Counted from the first letter of the stretch, positions 17,850 through 27,700 are shown. The stretch: DNA of 64,000 bases from Bacteroidota bacterium (GCA_009909035.1 JAAAOB010000159.1:1-64000), one strand, 5' to 3'. The notes: a model not told the origin generated them from the sequence alone. Numbers and translations are program-made.

Positions 17850-18629
17850 GTGAATCTAACGGACACACACTCGCATCTATATCTTGACGCATTCACAGAC
17901 GACCTGCAGGACGTATATCAACGGGCGGCAGACGCCGGTATCCGGCATATCTTCCTGCCGGCTATCGACTGGCTATCACTACAACAGATGGACAACCTGG
18001 AGTATCCCGGGATCTCCTTTTACAAAATGATGGGAGTTCATCCATGCGAGGTTTCAGGATCGAGACTTGACGAGGAAGACCGGCTTTTTGAATCGTGTGC
18101 CTCCCCCGACATTGTGGGCGTTGGCGAAACCGGTCTTGACTACTATTGGAGCACAAATTATGTAGAAGAACAGGCCGAGAGTCTGCGGATGCACTGCAGA
18201 GTTGCAAAAACCCTGAAGAAGCCGATTGTTCTTCACAACCGCGATAGCACGGATGATCTGCTCGATATAATTGAGGATGAACAAGACGGCTCCCTAACGG
18301 GAGTTTGGCACTGTTTTACAGGTACTGAAGAGCAGGGTAGACGAGCTCTCGACATCGGACTCCACCTTGGCGTCGGGGGTGTTTCTACATTTAAAAATGC
18401 GGGAGTTGACAACGTCGTTCAGCAAATGCCGGTTGAACGGCTGATACTGGAGACTGATGCACCGTACCTGGCCCCGGAACCAAAGCGGGGAGAGCGCAAC
18501 GAGCCGGCCTTCATGCGTCACACGGCAAAAAACCTTGCGAAACTAAAGGAAATGGGCCTTGAAGAGATTGCCGAACGAACCACATCAAATGCGTTTCAAT
18601 TATTTGGGCTGAATACCGAGCAGGCGTAG
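17850..18629 (+). CDS. tatD: TatD family metal-dependent hydrolase (deoxyribonuclease)
   Basis: A 259-residue TIM-barrel amidohydrolase-type nuclease. Metal ligands lie in 'DTHSHLYLD' (HxH), 'GETGLDYYW' (Glu), 'VLHNRDS' (His), 'WHCFTGT' (His) and 'LETDAPYL' (Asp). TatD proteins are 3'-5' exonucleases linked to DNA repair and turnover. The start is a GTG at 17850, which puts the first metal motif at residue 5 as usual. Its 3' end overlaps the convergent pdxB gene by 30 bases. Confidence 0.93.
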   Translation: MNLTDTHSHLYLDAFTDDLQDVYQRAADAGIRHIFLPAIDWLSLQQMDNLEYPGISFYKMMGVHPCEVSGSRLDEEDRLFESCASPDIVGVGETGLDYYWSTNYVEEQAESLRMHCRVAKTLKKPIVLHNRDSTDDLLDIIEDEQDGSLTGVWHCFTGTEEQGRRALDIGLHLGVGGVSTFKNAGVDNVVQQMPVERLILETDAPYLAPEPKRGERNEPAFMRHTAKNLAKLKEMGLEEIAERTTSNAFQLFGLNTEQA

Positions 18630-19709
18630 TTCGGGAAACTGCGTCATATACTTTTTATCAATTTTGATGCAGCCGTATTCGTATCTGAGCGGCCACTCCG
18701 AGCGTAGCCTCGCAAACGTATCTGCTCGCTGATCTGCCGGCAGTTTAGCTACTGATTTCATCTCTTTGTCGAGCCGATCGATAGGGTGTAAATCCAGCAG
18801 GATCTGGTCCAGGGACGTATACTCCCGGTTCAGATTCATGGTTTTGGTTTCATCTGGTTGTGAAACGGGCATGGGGAATTCCATATGTCTGCAAAACTGC
18901 TCAATAATCATCCGCGAGGCTCGTTCCTTCGACTGCCGGGAGTAGCCGGCAATGTGCGGCGTTGCAAAAAATGATTTCTGTGCCAGGAGTGTATGGAACA
19001 TCGGTTCTCCCTCCCACACATCGATTACCGCGCTTGAGAGGCGCCTGCTGCCGAGTTCTTCAAGCACAATGTTTTCATCTACAACACCGCCCCGCGATGT
19101 GTTAATCAAGAGGTGATAGTTTTTTTCTTGAAACCAGGACCGGGAGAGTAGATGATAGGTGGGGTACGACCCGGTTTGGGTAAAGGGTGTGTGAAACGTG
19201 AGAATATTGCACTTCTTCAACTGGTCAAAGTGGGCCGAACGGTAGTCTGCCTCGCGGCTTTCTTTCGGTGGATCGTACGAGATATACGGAATGGAAAAAC
19301 GGTGAAAGAGCCGCGATACCTCGCTGCCAACGTGTCCTTCCCCAACGAGGCCGACCAGTAAATCCGAACGTTGAATCCCTGACGTCTGCTGGTAACAAAG
19401 AATGGCGGTCAGCACATATTCGGCAACGGCAACGGCATTACAGCCGGCTGCATCGGCTGTTTGAATACCATTGGAGTGGAGATAGTCCAGGTCGAGGTGA
19501 TCTGTGCCGGAAGAACCGGTTCCAACAAACGAAATATTTCCCGTTTCCGGCAGCGTTTGAGCATTCAGTTTCGTCGTGGTGTTGACGAATAAAGCATCGT
19601 ACGTATGCACATTTTTGGGGAGATCTCCCGGGCTGAACGTGTCCATCTCAATCGATGCAGGGAGCAGGTCACGAAACTTGTAGAGATAGCGATTTGCCAG
19701 GACTTTCAT
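18600..19709 (-). CDS. pdxB: 4-phosphoerythronate dehydrogenase
   Basis: A 369-residue D-2-hydroxyacid dehydrogenase acting in pyridoxal 5'-phosphate synthesis (oxidation of 4-phosphoerythronate). Visible motifs: 'VGTGSSGTDHLD' and 'AGCNAVAVAEYV' at the domain hinge, the NAD-binding 'VGLVGEGHVGSEV', the catalytic 'NTSRGGVVDE' (Arg), 'DVWEGEP' (Glu) and 'TPHIAGYS' (His). The AGCNA hinge and the C-terminal extension after residue 285 support PdxB over other members. It converges with tatD and overlaps it by 30 bases. Confidence 0.92.
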   Translation of the reverse strand: MKVLANRYLYKFRDLLPASIEMDTFSPGDLPKNVHTYDALFVNTTTKLNAQTLPETGNISFVGTGSSGTDHLDLDYLHSNGIQTADAAGCNAVAVAEYVLTAILCYQQTSGIQRSDLLVGLVGEGHVGSEVSRLFHRFSIPYISYDPPKESREADYRSAHFDQLKKCNILTFHTPFTQTGSYPTYHLLSRSWFQEKNYHLLINTSRGGVVDENIVLEELGSRRLSSAVIDVWEGEPMFHTLLAQKSFFATPHIAGYSRQSKERASRMIIEQFCRHMEFPMPVSQPDETKTMNLNREYTSLDQILLDLHPIDRLDKEMKSVAKLPADQRADTFARLRSEWPLRYEYGCIKIDKKYMTQFPELRLLGIQPK

Positions 19710-19943
19710 AAATTAAGATTGAGACGTAAGATTTATCCATAACACGTACCATGCCAGTTTGGCCAATAGTAGGAACTTTAAAAACCAAGTGCTATGAAAA
19801 GAAATGACACCAGAAATTGAGATAATGTAACCTTTCTCCAGCTGAAATAGTCAATACAGTGAATGGCTAATTTCATTCTTATTATTTAAACGTTAGAAAT
19901 ACTACCTTAGCATGATTCATTAATTAAAAATATTTGCCCGTAT

Positions 19944-21293
19944 ATGTCCGATAGTAGCTTTAACCCGGTACCGCTGATCCGCAAAAAAAGAGATAGCCAA
20001 TCCCTTTCTGATACAGAAATTGAGCGGCTCATTCGCGCCTACACCGATGATCAGATCCCGGATTACCAGATGAGTGCTTTTTTGATGGCCTCGTTCCTGA
20101 ACGGGCTGAGTGATGCAGAGGCCGCCGCGCTGACCAGGGCCATGCTGTATAGCGGCATTGTACTCGATTTGAGAGATATTCCCGGAACAAAAGTGGACAA
20201 GCACTCAACAGGAGGCGTTGGGGATAAACTGTCGCTGATCCTGGCACCGATCGTTGCTTCCTGCGGTGTGCCTGTTCCGATGATTTCAGGCCGGGGGCTT
20301 GGCCATACCGGCGGCACACTCGATAAACTGGAGTCCATTCCCGGATTTACGGTCGACATCACCCTGGAGCGTTATCGGGAAATACTGGAAGCGGAGCAGA
20401 TGGTGCTGGCAGGGCAGACGGAAGATATTGCACCGGCCGATAAGCGGCTGTATGCACTCCGGGATGTTACGGCTACGGTAGAGTCTATTCCGTTAATTGC
20501 GGGAAGCATTATGAGTAAAAAGCTTGCCGAGGGCATCGATGCACTGGTCCTGGATGTGAAATTCGGGTCGGGAGCGTTTATGAAGAAAAAAGAGGATGCC
20601 GTCCGACTTGCTGAAACGCTGGTTGGCATCGGTGAGGAGTTTGGTAAAGAGACCATTGCCTACCTGACAAATATGGAGCAGCCGCTTGGTTATGCTGTGG
20701 GTAACTGGCTTGAAGTGAAAGAAAGTATTGAAGGGCTGCAGGGAGATGGTCCGGCCGACGTCATGGAGATATCGCATCTACTGGCGGGGACGATGATCCA
20801 CCTTGGAAAACAAGCCGCAACCATCGAGGAGGGAATTGAGAAAAGCCGGCGTGCCGTCAGCGATGGATCCGCTTTTCGAAAATGGGTGGATATTGTGCGG
20901 GCTCATGGCGGCGATACCCGAGTGATTGAAGCCCCGGATCGTTACAACTATGCAGAATTCAGGCAGCCGGTTCGTTCACCCAAAAGCGGTTATATTACAG
21001 CAATGGACGCGTTTGCGATGGGGATGGTGTCGCTTGAACTGGGAGCCGGCCGCCGATCGAAAGAGGCTGCCGTAGATCCTGCTGCCGGATTTATACTTCG
21101 AAAAAAAGTTGGGGATTATGTTGAACAAGACGAAACTTTTGCCGTCTTACATACGAACAATGACTCGATGCTGAAACCCTGCGGCGAAGCGATGATTAAC
21201 GCAATTTCTATATCGGCAGAGAAACCGGAGGCGTCCGGCACCGTTGCGCTGCGTGTTGACAGGAGTGGCATACATGAGCAATTTGCACAATAG
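19944..21293 (+). CDS. Pyrimidine-nucleoside (thymidine) phosphorylase
   Basis: A 449-residue enzyme that cleaves pyrimidine nucleosides with phosphate to base and (deoxy)ribose 1-phosphate. Motifs include 'DKHSTGGVGDKLSLIL' for phosphate binding, 'SGRGLGHTGGTLDKLESIPG' (family signature) and 'GSIMSKKLAEG' for the base. The N-terminal helical domain, alpha/beta domain and C-terminal 'AMGMVSLELGAGRRSKE' domain are complete. Ser/Lys patterns do not separate thymidine phosphorylase (deoA) from the broader-specificity pdp form, so no symbol is given. Confidence 0.95.
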   Translation: MSDSSFNPVPLIRKKRDSQSLSDTEIERLIRAYTDDQIPDYQMSAFLMASFLNGLSDAEAAALTRAMLYSGIVLDLRDIPGTKVDKHSTGGVGDKLSLILAPIVASCGVPVPMISGRGLGHTGGTLDKLESIPGFTVDITLERYREILEAEQMVLAGQTEDIAPADKRLYALRDVTATVESIPLIAGSIMSKKLAEGIDALVLDVKFGSGAFMKKKEDAVRLAETLVGIGEEFGKETIAYLTNMEQPLGYAVGNWLEVKESIEGLQGDGPADVMEISHLLAGTMIHLGKQAATIEEGIEKSRRAVSDGSAFRKWVDIVRAHGGDTRVIEAPDRYNYAEFRQPVRSPKSGYITAMDAFAMGMVSLELGAGRRSKEAAVDPAAGFILRKKVGDYVEQDETFAVLHTNNDSMLKPCGEAMINAISISAEKPEASGTVALRVDRSGIHEQFAQ

Positions 21294-21436
21294 AATCTGT
21301 ACACAACGTTACTAAAGTTAAGGTTTTAAACTCCTCGCATTAAGCTTTTAAGCTGTAATTTATTATGTTAGAAGCGGGCAGATGAAAATCTGCAGCAACG
21401 TTTGGTACACCATAACAGGCACAAATAAAAAACACT

Positions 21437-22201
21437 ATGTTTGATAGATTAATAAGAGCAATTCGATCCATGTTCGGCGGAGTCGTAAACTCCATGGAAA
21501 ATCCCAAGCTGATTTTGGAACAAAATATCAGGGAGTTAAACGATCAAATTCCCGAGATGAATGAGAATATCGCCACGGTTAAGGCGAATGTTGTAATGCT
21601 TCGGAAGGAGGTTAACCGGTACGAAAAAACGATCTCTGAGATTACATCGAAAATAAAATCTGCTATCAACGCTGACCGTGATGACCTTGCCGAGGGCTAT
21701 GCACTACAGCTTGAAAAAATGCGCGAAAACCTTGAACACTCCCGGGAGCAGCTGCAGTTTGCGGAACAAGCCTACGAGAAGGCCCAAAAAGTGAAGAAGG
21801 CGTTTATGCGCGAAAAAGATAAAAAGATTAAAGAGGCCCGCGAGGCACTCAGGGCAAGTGAACGCGCCGAATGGCAGGCAAAGGTGGCTGATACCCTGGA
21901 ATCGTTTGAAATGGGTGGAATGGATCAAACACATAACGAAATGATGAACCGCCTGAATGAAGAGACTGCTAAGAACGAAGCCCGGATGGAGATTGCCCTC
22001 GATAGCGTGGACACAGAAACAATGGAGATCGAAGCGAATGCGGAGAAGCTGCGTGCCCAGGAACTGGTTTCGCAATTCAAGTCGGAGATGGGCAAAGATA
22101 TTCAGAGCAGTGAAAAGAAAATCTCGATCGACAGTGATTCTAAAGAAACCGATTCCGAAAAAACGGTTGGGAAAAAAGATCGAACAAAGTCTAAATCTTA
22201 A
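21437..22201 (+). CDS. PspA/IM30 family membrane stress protein
   Basis: A 254-residue, almost wholly alpha-helical protein of the phage-shock/ESCRT-III-like family. The N-terminal amphipathic helix ('MFDRLIRAIRSMFGGVVNSM') and the following 'NPKLILEQNIREL' are diagnostic, and a long coiled coil follows (about 25-190). The Ser/Lys-rich tail (about 225-254) is non-conserved. PspA polymers bind and remodel stressed inner membranes. It leads a run of genes on the same strand with short gaps (12 bases, 14-base overlap, 6 bases), so its partners are probably co-expressed. Confidence 0.92.
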   Translation: MFDRLIRAIRSMFGGVVNSMENPKLILEQNIRELNDQIPEMNENIATVKANVVMLRKEVNRYEKTISEITSKIKSAINADRDDLAEGYALQLEKMRENLEHSREQLQFAEQAYEKAQKVKKAFMREKDKKIKEAREALRASERAEWQAKVADTLESFEMGGMDQTHNEMMNRLNEETAKNEARMEIALDSVDTETMEIEANAEKLRAQELVSQFKSEMGKDIQSSEKKISIDSDSKETDSEKTVGKKDRTKSKS

Positions 22202-22213
22202 TCACAAAAGGAC

Positions 22214-22669
22214 ATGAGTGATTCGAGTCGTGAAGAACGGGAGCGATTGAAGGAGGAGTACAAAGAACATTATCGAAGTATTCGGGATGCAAAAGAGAAA
22301 CTCCGAAGTTCAAGCTACGCTAAAAAAGCCTCCCACGCGCTAAACCAGATGAATGCGGATGACCTGTTGGAATCCGTGGATCATTTTCTTGGAAAAGTGC
22401 GATATAAAATGGCGTCGATGGAAGCACGACTTGATCTTGCGATGGAAGATATTTTAAGTCCTGAAGAAGAGGCTGATGCTGAACGGGATCAGCAGCTCCG
22501 GAAGGAGAAAGCGAGAGACTCCCTAAAGCAAATAAAGCGCGAAATGGGCATGCTCTACGACGACCTGGAGGAGCAGGCGGAACAGCTGCAGGTAAAAAAG
22601 ACTGTAGGACCACAAGCAAACCCGGAAACGCGATCCGATAAACACCGGGAGGATCATGAACAGGAGTGA
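22214..22669 (+). CDS. Small coiled-coil protein, PspA neighbour
   Basis: A 151-residue highly charged helical protein without signal peptide or membrane segment. It contains predicted coiled coils near 1-40 and 90-128. The central 'NQMNADDLLESVDHFLGKVRYKMASMEARLDLAM' region resembles the helical style of PspA-binding proteins but fits no named family that I recognise. The gene begins 12 bases after PspA and its end overlaps the next gene by 14 bases, so it is almost certainly part of the same stress unit. Confidence 0.7.
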   Translation: MSDSSREERERLKEEYKEHYRSIRDAKEKLRSSSYAKKASHALNQMNADDLLESVDHFLGKVRYKMASMEARLDLAMEDILSPEEEADAERDQQLRKEKARDSLKQIKREMGMLYDDLEEQAEQLQVKKTVGPQANPETRSDKHREDHEQE

Positions 22670-23540
22670 CGATAAATCCTCAAGTATTAATTTTACACGC
22701 GAGGCGTTTTTGCATCCGGCAAACCTTGTCTCGCTTCTGGTGGCAACGATCTCGGCACTGGTGTTTAGCGATGCAGGCCTTACACCAAACGCAATACTGA
22801 CCATCACCTTTGGTATAGAACTGATATACCTCGGTGTGGTGCCAAATTTGAGTTCTTACCGGCAGTCCGTTATTCAGAAAAAGAAACAGGAAAAAATGGA
22901 TGACGAAGGCGACAAGGCTCTTTTTTATCAGCTGGATGTACGTTCACAAAAACGGTTCCTGGTATTAAAGCATATCGCATCGGAGGTAAAACAAAGCTTT
23001 TCCAATCTCCCGTACAGCTCAAAGGGCGTTCTTAAACATATTGAAAAGAAACTGGATGATCTTCTGGCCACCTATCTCAAACTTCTTGATATGTACAGGC
23101 GCTACCAGATCTATATGAATTCTGAAGTAGAGGAAGAGCTTCAGAATGAAGTCAAGCAACAGGAGGAACAGATCAATACTATTGAATCAAAAAGCCTGCG
23201 CGATACCAAACAGCGGCGGGTGCGAATTCTTAAAAAGCGGCTGAACAAGTTTGATGTTGCAAAAGAGAAGTATCTGATATGCGAGACCCATCTTGAAACG
23301 ATTGAGGATGCAACCCGTTTTATTTACGAGCAGTCGATGACGATGCCAAACGCCGATGATGTGGGAAGCAAACTGGACTACCTCCTGGATGAGATGGAAG
23401 AAGCAACAACCATTATTGAAGAGCTGGACAGGAGCCTTCTGCCCGGCTTCGAAGAGCTTGACCAGGAGCTGGAACTGGCCAAGCTTCGTAAAGAAGCAGA
23501 AAACATCCACAAACGAACTGAACAAAACGTGAAAGAATAG
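22656..23540 (+). CDS. Membrane-anchored coiled-coil protein, PspA neighbour
   Basis: A 294-residue protein with two hydrophobic segments close to the N-terminus (about 22-41 and 46-66) and a cytoplasmic coiled-coil body (about 75-290) rich in Glu, Lys and Leu. No named domain was recognised. It overlaps the preceding gene by 14 bases. With the PspA protein and the small coiled-coil protein it forms a plausible membrane platform: an anchored coiled coil that could recruit PspA polymers. That role is inference. Confidence 0.72.
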   Translation: MNRSDDKSSSINFTREAFLHPANLVSLLVATISALVFSDAGLTPNAILTITFGIELIYLGVVPNLSSYRQSVIQKKKQEKMDDEGDKALFYQLDVRSQKRFLVLKHIASEVKQSFSNLPYSSKGVLKHIEKKLDDLLATYLKLLDMYRRYQIYMNSEVEEELQNEVKQQEEQINTIESKSLRDTKQRRVRILKKRLNKFDVAKEKYLICETHLETIEDATRFIYEQSMTMPNADDVGSKLDYLLDEMEEATTIIEELDRSLLPGFEELDQELELAKLRKEAENIHKRTEQNVKE

Positions 23541-23546
23541 GACCCT

Positions 23547-24326
23547 ATGCCTGCTACATACGAAACCATCGAATTAAGAAAAGAAGACAACGGTATAGCG
23601 GTTTTGACCATTAACCGCCCGGAAAAACTGAACGCACTTAACAACAGCGTGCTGAATGAGCTGGAATCGGTTTTTGATACCATTGCCAACGATAAAGAGA
23701 TCAGGGGGCTGATACTGGAAGGTGCAGGGGAAAAAGCATTTGTTGCAGGCGCAGATATTTCTGAACTGGCCGATTTAAATGAAGAGAGCGGGCGCGCCGC
23801 ATCCGAAAAGGGTCAGCGAATATTTCTGAAGATTGAAAATTGTCCGAAACCCGTGGTGGCCATCGTTCATGGCTACGCCCTGGGGGGTGGTGCAGAGCTT
23901 GCGATGACGGCACACCTGAGAATTGCCACTCCAAAGGCAGTATTTGGCCTTCCGGAAGTAAGTCTGGGCCTTATTCCAGGCTATGGCGGCACACAGCGCC
24001 TGACCAAATTGGTTGGAAAAGCGAAGGCAATGGAATTGATATTGACCGCAGACAAGGTAAGCGCTGAAAAAGCACTTACCCTTGGGCTCGTCAATCATGT
24101 GGTGGCTGAAGATCCCGGGAGCGAGGCACGGAAAATTCTTGGCAGAATCATAAAAAATGGCCCGCTGGCTGTCAGCAGGGCGATAAAAGCAATCAATGCA
24201 GCTGAAACAGGCGATGGATACTCCACAGAAGCGTCTCTTTTTGGATCTCTTTGCAATACGGATGATTTCCGGGAGGGAACCGCTGCATTTCTTGACAAAC
24301 GATCGCCGGAATTTACGGGTAAATAG
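23547..24326 (+). CDS. Enoyl-CoA hydratase/isomerase family protein
   Basis: A 259-residue crotonase-fold enzyme that hydrates trans-2-enoyl-CoA in fatty acid degradation or a related acyl-CoA route. The oxyanion-hole motifs 'AFVAGADISEL' and 'GYALGGGAELAMTAHLRIAT' are intact, and both catalytic Glu positions are present (in 'GGAELAM' and 'GLPEVSLGLIPGYGGTQRL'). It starts 6 bases after the membrane coiled-coil gene and so probably shares its transcript, though its function seems unrelated to envelope stress. The acyl substrate is unknown. Confidence 0.93.
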   Translation: MPATYETIELRKEDNGIAVLTINRPEKLNALNNSVLNELESVFDTIANDKEIRGLILEGAGEKAFVAGADISELADLNEESGRAASEKGQRIFLKIENCPKPVVAIVHGYALGGGAELAMTAHLRIATPKAVFGLPEVSLGLIPGYGGTQRLTKLVGKAKAMELILTADKVSAEKALTLGLVNHVVAEDPGSEARKILGRIIKNGPLAVSRAIKAINAAETGDGYSTEASLFGSLCNTDDFREGTAAFLDKRSPEFTGK

Positions 24327-24457
24327 ATGCTGTCTCGATACCGAATGTGGGGCAACGGTCCGGAATTACGTACGTAAGTCATAAAAAAGTTGATTGAATT
24401 TATTTCTATATTTTCAGGCTCGATTCCAATCCTATTCAAGACGATTAAACCAACTCC

Positions 24458-25738
24458 TTGGAAATAGCAATTATTTTAGCAACAATTTTTGCGAGCGGAT
24501 TTTTTTCCGGCTCCGAAATTGCATTTGTCTCAGCCAACAGGCTCAGGCTGGAAATTGAGAGCCGCAAAGGATCTCTTGTATCCCGTTCTCTCGCATTTTT
24601 CAACGAAAACCCGGAAACATTTCTTACCACAACACTGGTGGGGAATAACATTATCAATGTACTCTACGCTACATTGATGGCCATATTTTTGCTCGAGCCG
24701 GTACAGTCAATCTACGAGGGCTGGTGGGGTGATCCGCCGTCAACGGCGATGGTGCTTTTTATACAAACCATCATCGCATCTGTTTTGATCATGATCTTTG
24801 GTGAAATCCTTCCCAAAGCTATTTTTCGGATCCAGGCGGATTTTATGGTAAAAGTTGTGGCTGTTCCGCTGCGTTTTTTGAACATTGTCCTGAGGCCATT
24901 GATCAGTGTGGCAAACTCAGCCTCCGGGGTGCTCGTTAATATGTTGAAATCGGGTACTGAACGAAGTGAAAAAGTATTTCGGCGGCAGGATGTAGAGATG
25001 ATCCTGAAAGAGCTCAGGGATACAGGCGGCGGTGAGGATTTAGACCAGGACGACTCACAGATTTTGCATAATGTTCTTGAATTATCAAATAAACGGGTGA
25101 AAGAGACGATGGTGCCGCGCACCGAGATGGTTGCCGTAGACCAGAACGCCACGCTCGAAGAAATTCAGAAAACATTTATAGCATCCGGTTTTTCTAAAAT
25201 TCCGGTGTATCAGGATAACATCGACGATATTACCGGGGTCGTCTTTGCCTATGACCTGTTCGACGCACCCAAATCGATCGCGGATATTATCCGGCCCGTC
25301 AAGCTGATTCCCGCCAGTAAAAAATCCAAGGATCTGCTTGCAGAATTCCGGCAGAGCAACAGTTCGGTAGCCATTGTGATTGATGAATATGGCGGTACCG
25401 CCGGTATGGTGACAATTGAAGACCTGATAGAAGAGGTTGTCGGGGATATTCAGGATGAATACGACCAGGAAGATGAATTCATAAAACAAATTGATCTCGA
25501 TACATTTATTTTGAGCGGGAATGTTGAACTGGATGAATTACAGGAAAAATTTCCAGAAATTGATCTGAAGGAAAACAGCGATGAGTTTGAAACAGTGGCA
25601 GGATATATCATTAATCATATTGGCCGCATTCCGAAGGTCAACGAAGAGCTTTTTATTCAGGGTAATAAGTTTATTATCAGTAAAGCCACACCCAACCGCT
25701 TAGATACGGTAAAATTGATTCTTGGATATCCTGAATAG
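24458..25738 (+). CDS. CNNM/CorC-like membrane protein with CBS pair (HlyC/CorC family)
   Basis: A 426-residue inner-membrane protein: an N-terminal DUF21 membrane domain (about 1-195, opening 'ATIFASGFFSGSEIAFVSANR'), a tandem CBS domain (about 205-330, with 'MVPRTEMVAVD' and 'DEYGGTAGMVTIEDLIEEVVGDI'), and a C-terminal CorC_HlyC domain (about 345-426, 'GYIINHIGRIP'). Proteins of this type are implicated in magnesium/cation efflux; GldE of gliding Bacteroidota is a relative. The start is a TTG at 24458, needed to keep the first helix; no ATG is available upstream. Confidence 0.9.
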   Translation: MEIAIILATIFASGFFSGSEIAFVSANRLRLEIESRKGSLVSRSLAFFNENPETFLTTTLVGNNIINVLYATLMAIFLLEPVQSIYEGWWGDPPSTAMVLFIQTIIASVLIMIFGEILPKAIFRIQADFMVKVVAVPLRFLNIVLRPLISVANSASGVLVNMLKSGTERSEKVFRRQDVEMILKELRDTGGGEDLDQDDSQILHNVLELSNKRVKETMVPRTEMVAVDQNATLEEIQKTFIASGFSKIPVYQDNIDDITGVVFAYDLFDAPKSIADIIRPVKLIPASKKSKDLLAEFRQSNSSVAIVIDEYGGTAGMVTIEDLIEEVVGDIQDEYDQEDEFIKQIDLDTFILSGNVELDELQEKFPEIDLKENSDEFETVAGYIINHIGRIPKVNEELFIQGNKFIISKATPNRLDTVKLILGYPE

Positions 25739-25826
25739 AATCTATTTCTGTAAGAGATGTATTCTCTCAGTGGCAGACAAAATACCTGATCAAATCATGT
25801 AACATCGGAATAACAAAGATAGAATT

Positions 25827-27530
25827 ATGCTGGATCAATATCCCAACTGGGCCTCAACATTTGCTAAAAAATACCTTAGCCGGACACTCAACCAGTTTAT
25901 AATACACGGCAACGTCCATGATATGGTACGCGTCAAAAGTTCCCCGCCCCGATTTGAGCGGTTAAAAACGTTCCTGGCAGATGATTTTTTTGGATCCAGG
26001 GAGCTGGTACTGTTTTACGACCGGGCGACCGGCATATATTTTCGGGATCAGCACTCCCAGGCTGATTTCAACCGCGCACTATCCGGAAAAGATACCATTG
26101 CGGGAACAGAATACAGCAAAAAACTTCCGAAAGATCCAGTTGGCGCATTTTCCGTGCTGGAACAGTATATCCGTACCCGGCTGAATGACAAACGAAGTGT
26201 GGCACTCATCATTGATCATGCCGAAACTATCGTGCCCATGAGCGATGCCGGGAATGCCGGCAGTGAAGACCGAAACGCACTGGTGTACCTGCTCAAATGG
26301 GCACATGACCCGCTCTTTCTGGCAGGCGATTTTACGACCGTGCTGCTTACTGAAAACTTATCAGATTTAAATCGCCGGCTTATTCAACACCCGTACACGG
26401 CGGATATTCAAGTTCCGCTGCCAAATGAGGATGAGCGGTACTCCTACCTTTCGCACCATGAAAAAGCAGACGGCATATTGTCTGACCTTTCTAAGGAAGT
26501 GATCACAGAGATGACGGCCGGGCTGGGCCTTGTTAAGATTAACAGCATTCTATCCAATTCCGATGAACACAATGAGCCGATCACATTTGAATCCCTGACG
26601 TCCATTAAAAAGCAGATGATTGAAGAGGAGGCATACGGCCTGCTTGAATTTGTGCCGGCAACTCATACCCTCGATCATGTGGCTGGGCATACAGAAGTTA
26701 AAAGGCATCTGCGCCTGACGGCCAATGCACTGAAATCGGGTAAACGCGATGTTATTCCGATGGGTTACCTGGTTTGCGGGCCGGTGGGGACAGGTAAAAC
26801 GTTCCTGGTGACCTGTTTTGCGGGTGAAGTGGGTATTCCGATGGTCAAGCTGAAAAACTTTCGCAGCCAGTGGCAGGGTGTTACCGAGGGGAACCTGGAA
26901 AAGATTTTGAGCCTATTGAAAGCGATGGCTCCCGTAGCTGTTATGATTGATGAAGCCGATGCTTACCTGGGCGATCGCCAGGCATCGGGTGACAGCGGCG
27001 TATCGAGCCGTGTGTTTTCGCAAATAGCCACCTTCATGAGCAATACTGCCCATCGCGGCCGCATTGTTTGGTTCCTGATGACGGCGCGGCCGGATCTTAT
27101 GCCCGTTGACCTGAAACGACAGGGACGTGCTGAAGAGCATATCGCACTCTTTCATCCTGAGACTGAGGAGGAGAGAATTGAGCTGTTTGATGTCATCAAG
27201 AAAAAAACAGGCCTGGTTATGACGGAAGAGTACCTGCCTGCGGCAATTAAACAAGGGTCCATCCGCTATTCCGGTGCCGATATGGAGGCAGCGCTGACCC
27301 GGGCGAAATTTCACGCCGCTGCAGAAGGTAAAGATGAGGTTTCACCGGATATACTGGATGAGGTGTTGCACGATTTTTTGCCTCCTACATACCCGGAGGA
27401 GATTGAGCTCCAAACGCTTACCGCCGTGTCCGAATGTACCTCCCGCCGGCTGTTGCCGGAGCGATTCCGAAACTTGTCAAGGGAAGATGTGTTGAAAAGA
27501 GTAGAAAAACTGAAAAGAGAGTTGGGATAA
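25827..27530 (+). CDS. AAA+ ATPase with degenerate first module
   Basis: A 567-residue protein. The C-terminal half is a classical AAA domain with Walker A 'CGPVGTGKT' (Lys324), Walker B 'MIDEAD' (Asp375/Glu376), a sensor/arginine region ('MTARPDLMPVDLKRQGRAEEH') and a helical lid. The N-terminal half (about 10-230) looks like a second AAA-like module that has lost Walker A; a Walker B-like 'LIIDHAET' (Asp130) remains without the catalytic Glu. The gene closes the PspA-led run, and AAA ATPases are known companions of PspA proteins (in enterobacteria PspF; ESCRT-III polymers are remodelled by Vps4). Function here is inferred from that context. Confidence 0.85.
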   Translation: MLDQYPNWASTFAKKYLSRTLNQFIIHGNVHDMVRVKSSPPRFERLKTFLADDFFGSRELVLFYDRATGIYFRDQHSQADFNRALSGKDTIAGTEYSKKLPKDPVGAFSVLEQYIRTRLNDKRSVALIIDHAETIVPMSDAGNAGSEDRNALVYLLKWAHDPLFLAGDFTTVLLTENLSDLNRRLIQHPYTADIQVPLPNEDERYSYLSHHEKADGILSDLSKEVITEMTAGLGLVKINSILSNSDEHNEPITFESLTSIKKQMIEEEAYGLLEFVPATHTLDHVAGHTEVKRHLRLTANALKSGKRDVIPMGYLVCGPVGTGKTFLVTCFAGEVGIPMVKLKNFRSQWQGVTEGNLEKILSLLKAMAPVAVMIDEADAYLGDRQASGDSGVSSRVFSQIATFMSNTAHRGRIVWFLMTARPDLMPVDLKRQGRAEEHIALFHPETEEERIELFDVIKKKTGLVMTEEYLPAAIKQGSIRYSGADMEAALTRAKFHAAAEGKDEVSPDILDEVLHDFLPPTYPEEIELQTLTAVSECTSRRLLPERFRNLSREDVLKRVEKLKRELG

Positions 27531-27700
27531 ATAAAATATCAACAACGAAAGGTTTTAAACCGATCATCAGCACAGAAGCTTCTGATTTGCTACATTACGT
27601 TATTGTGTGAATTCTGGCTGTTTTTGCTGTTTTACTAATTATCAAAGCAGCACTGAACAATGGCATAATAAATTATTTGATTTACAATTCGACCCCGACT

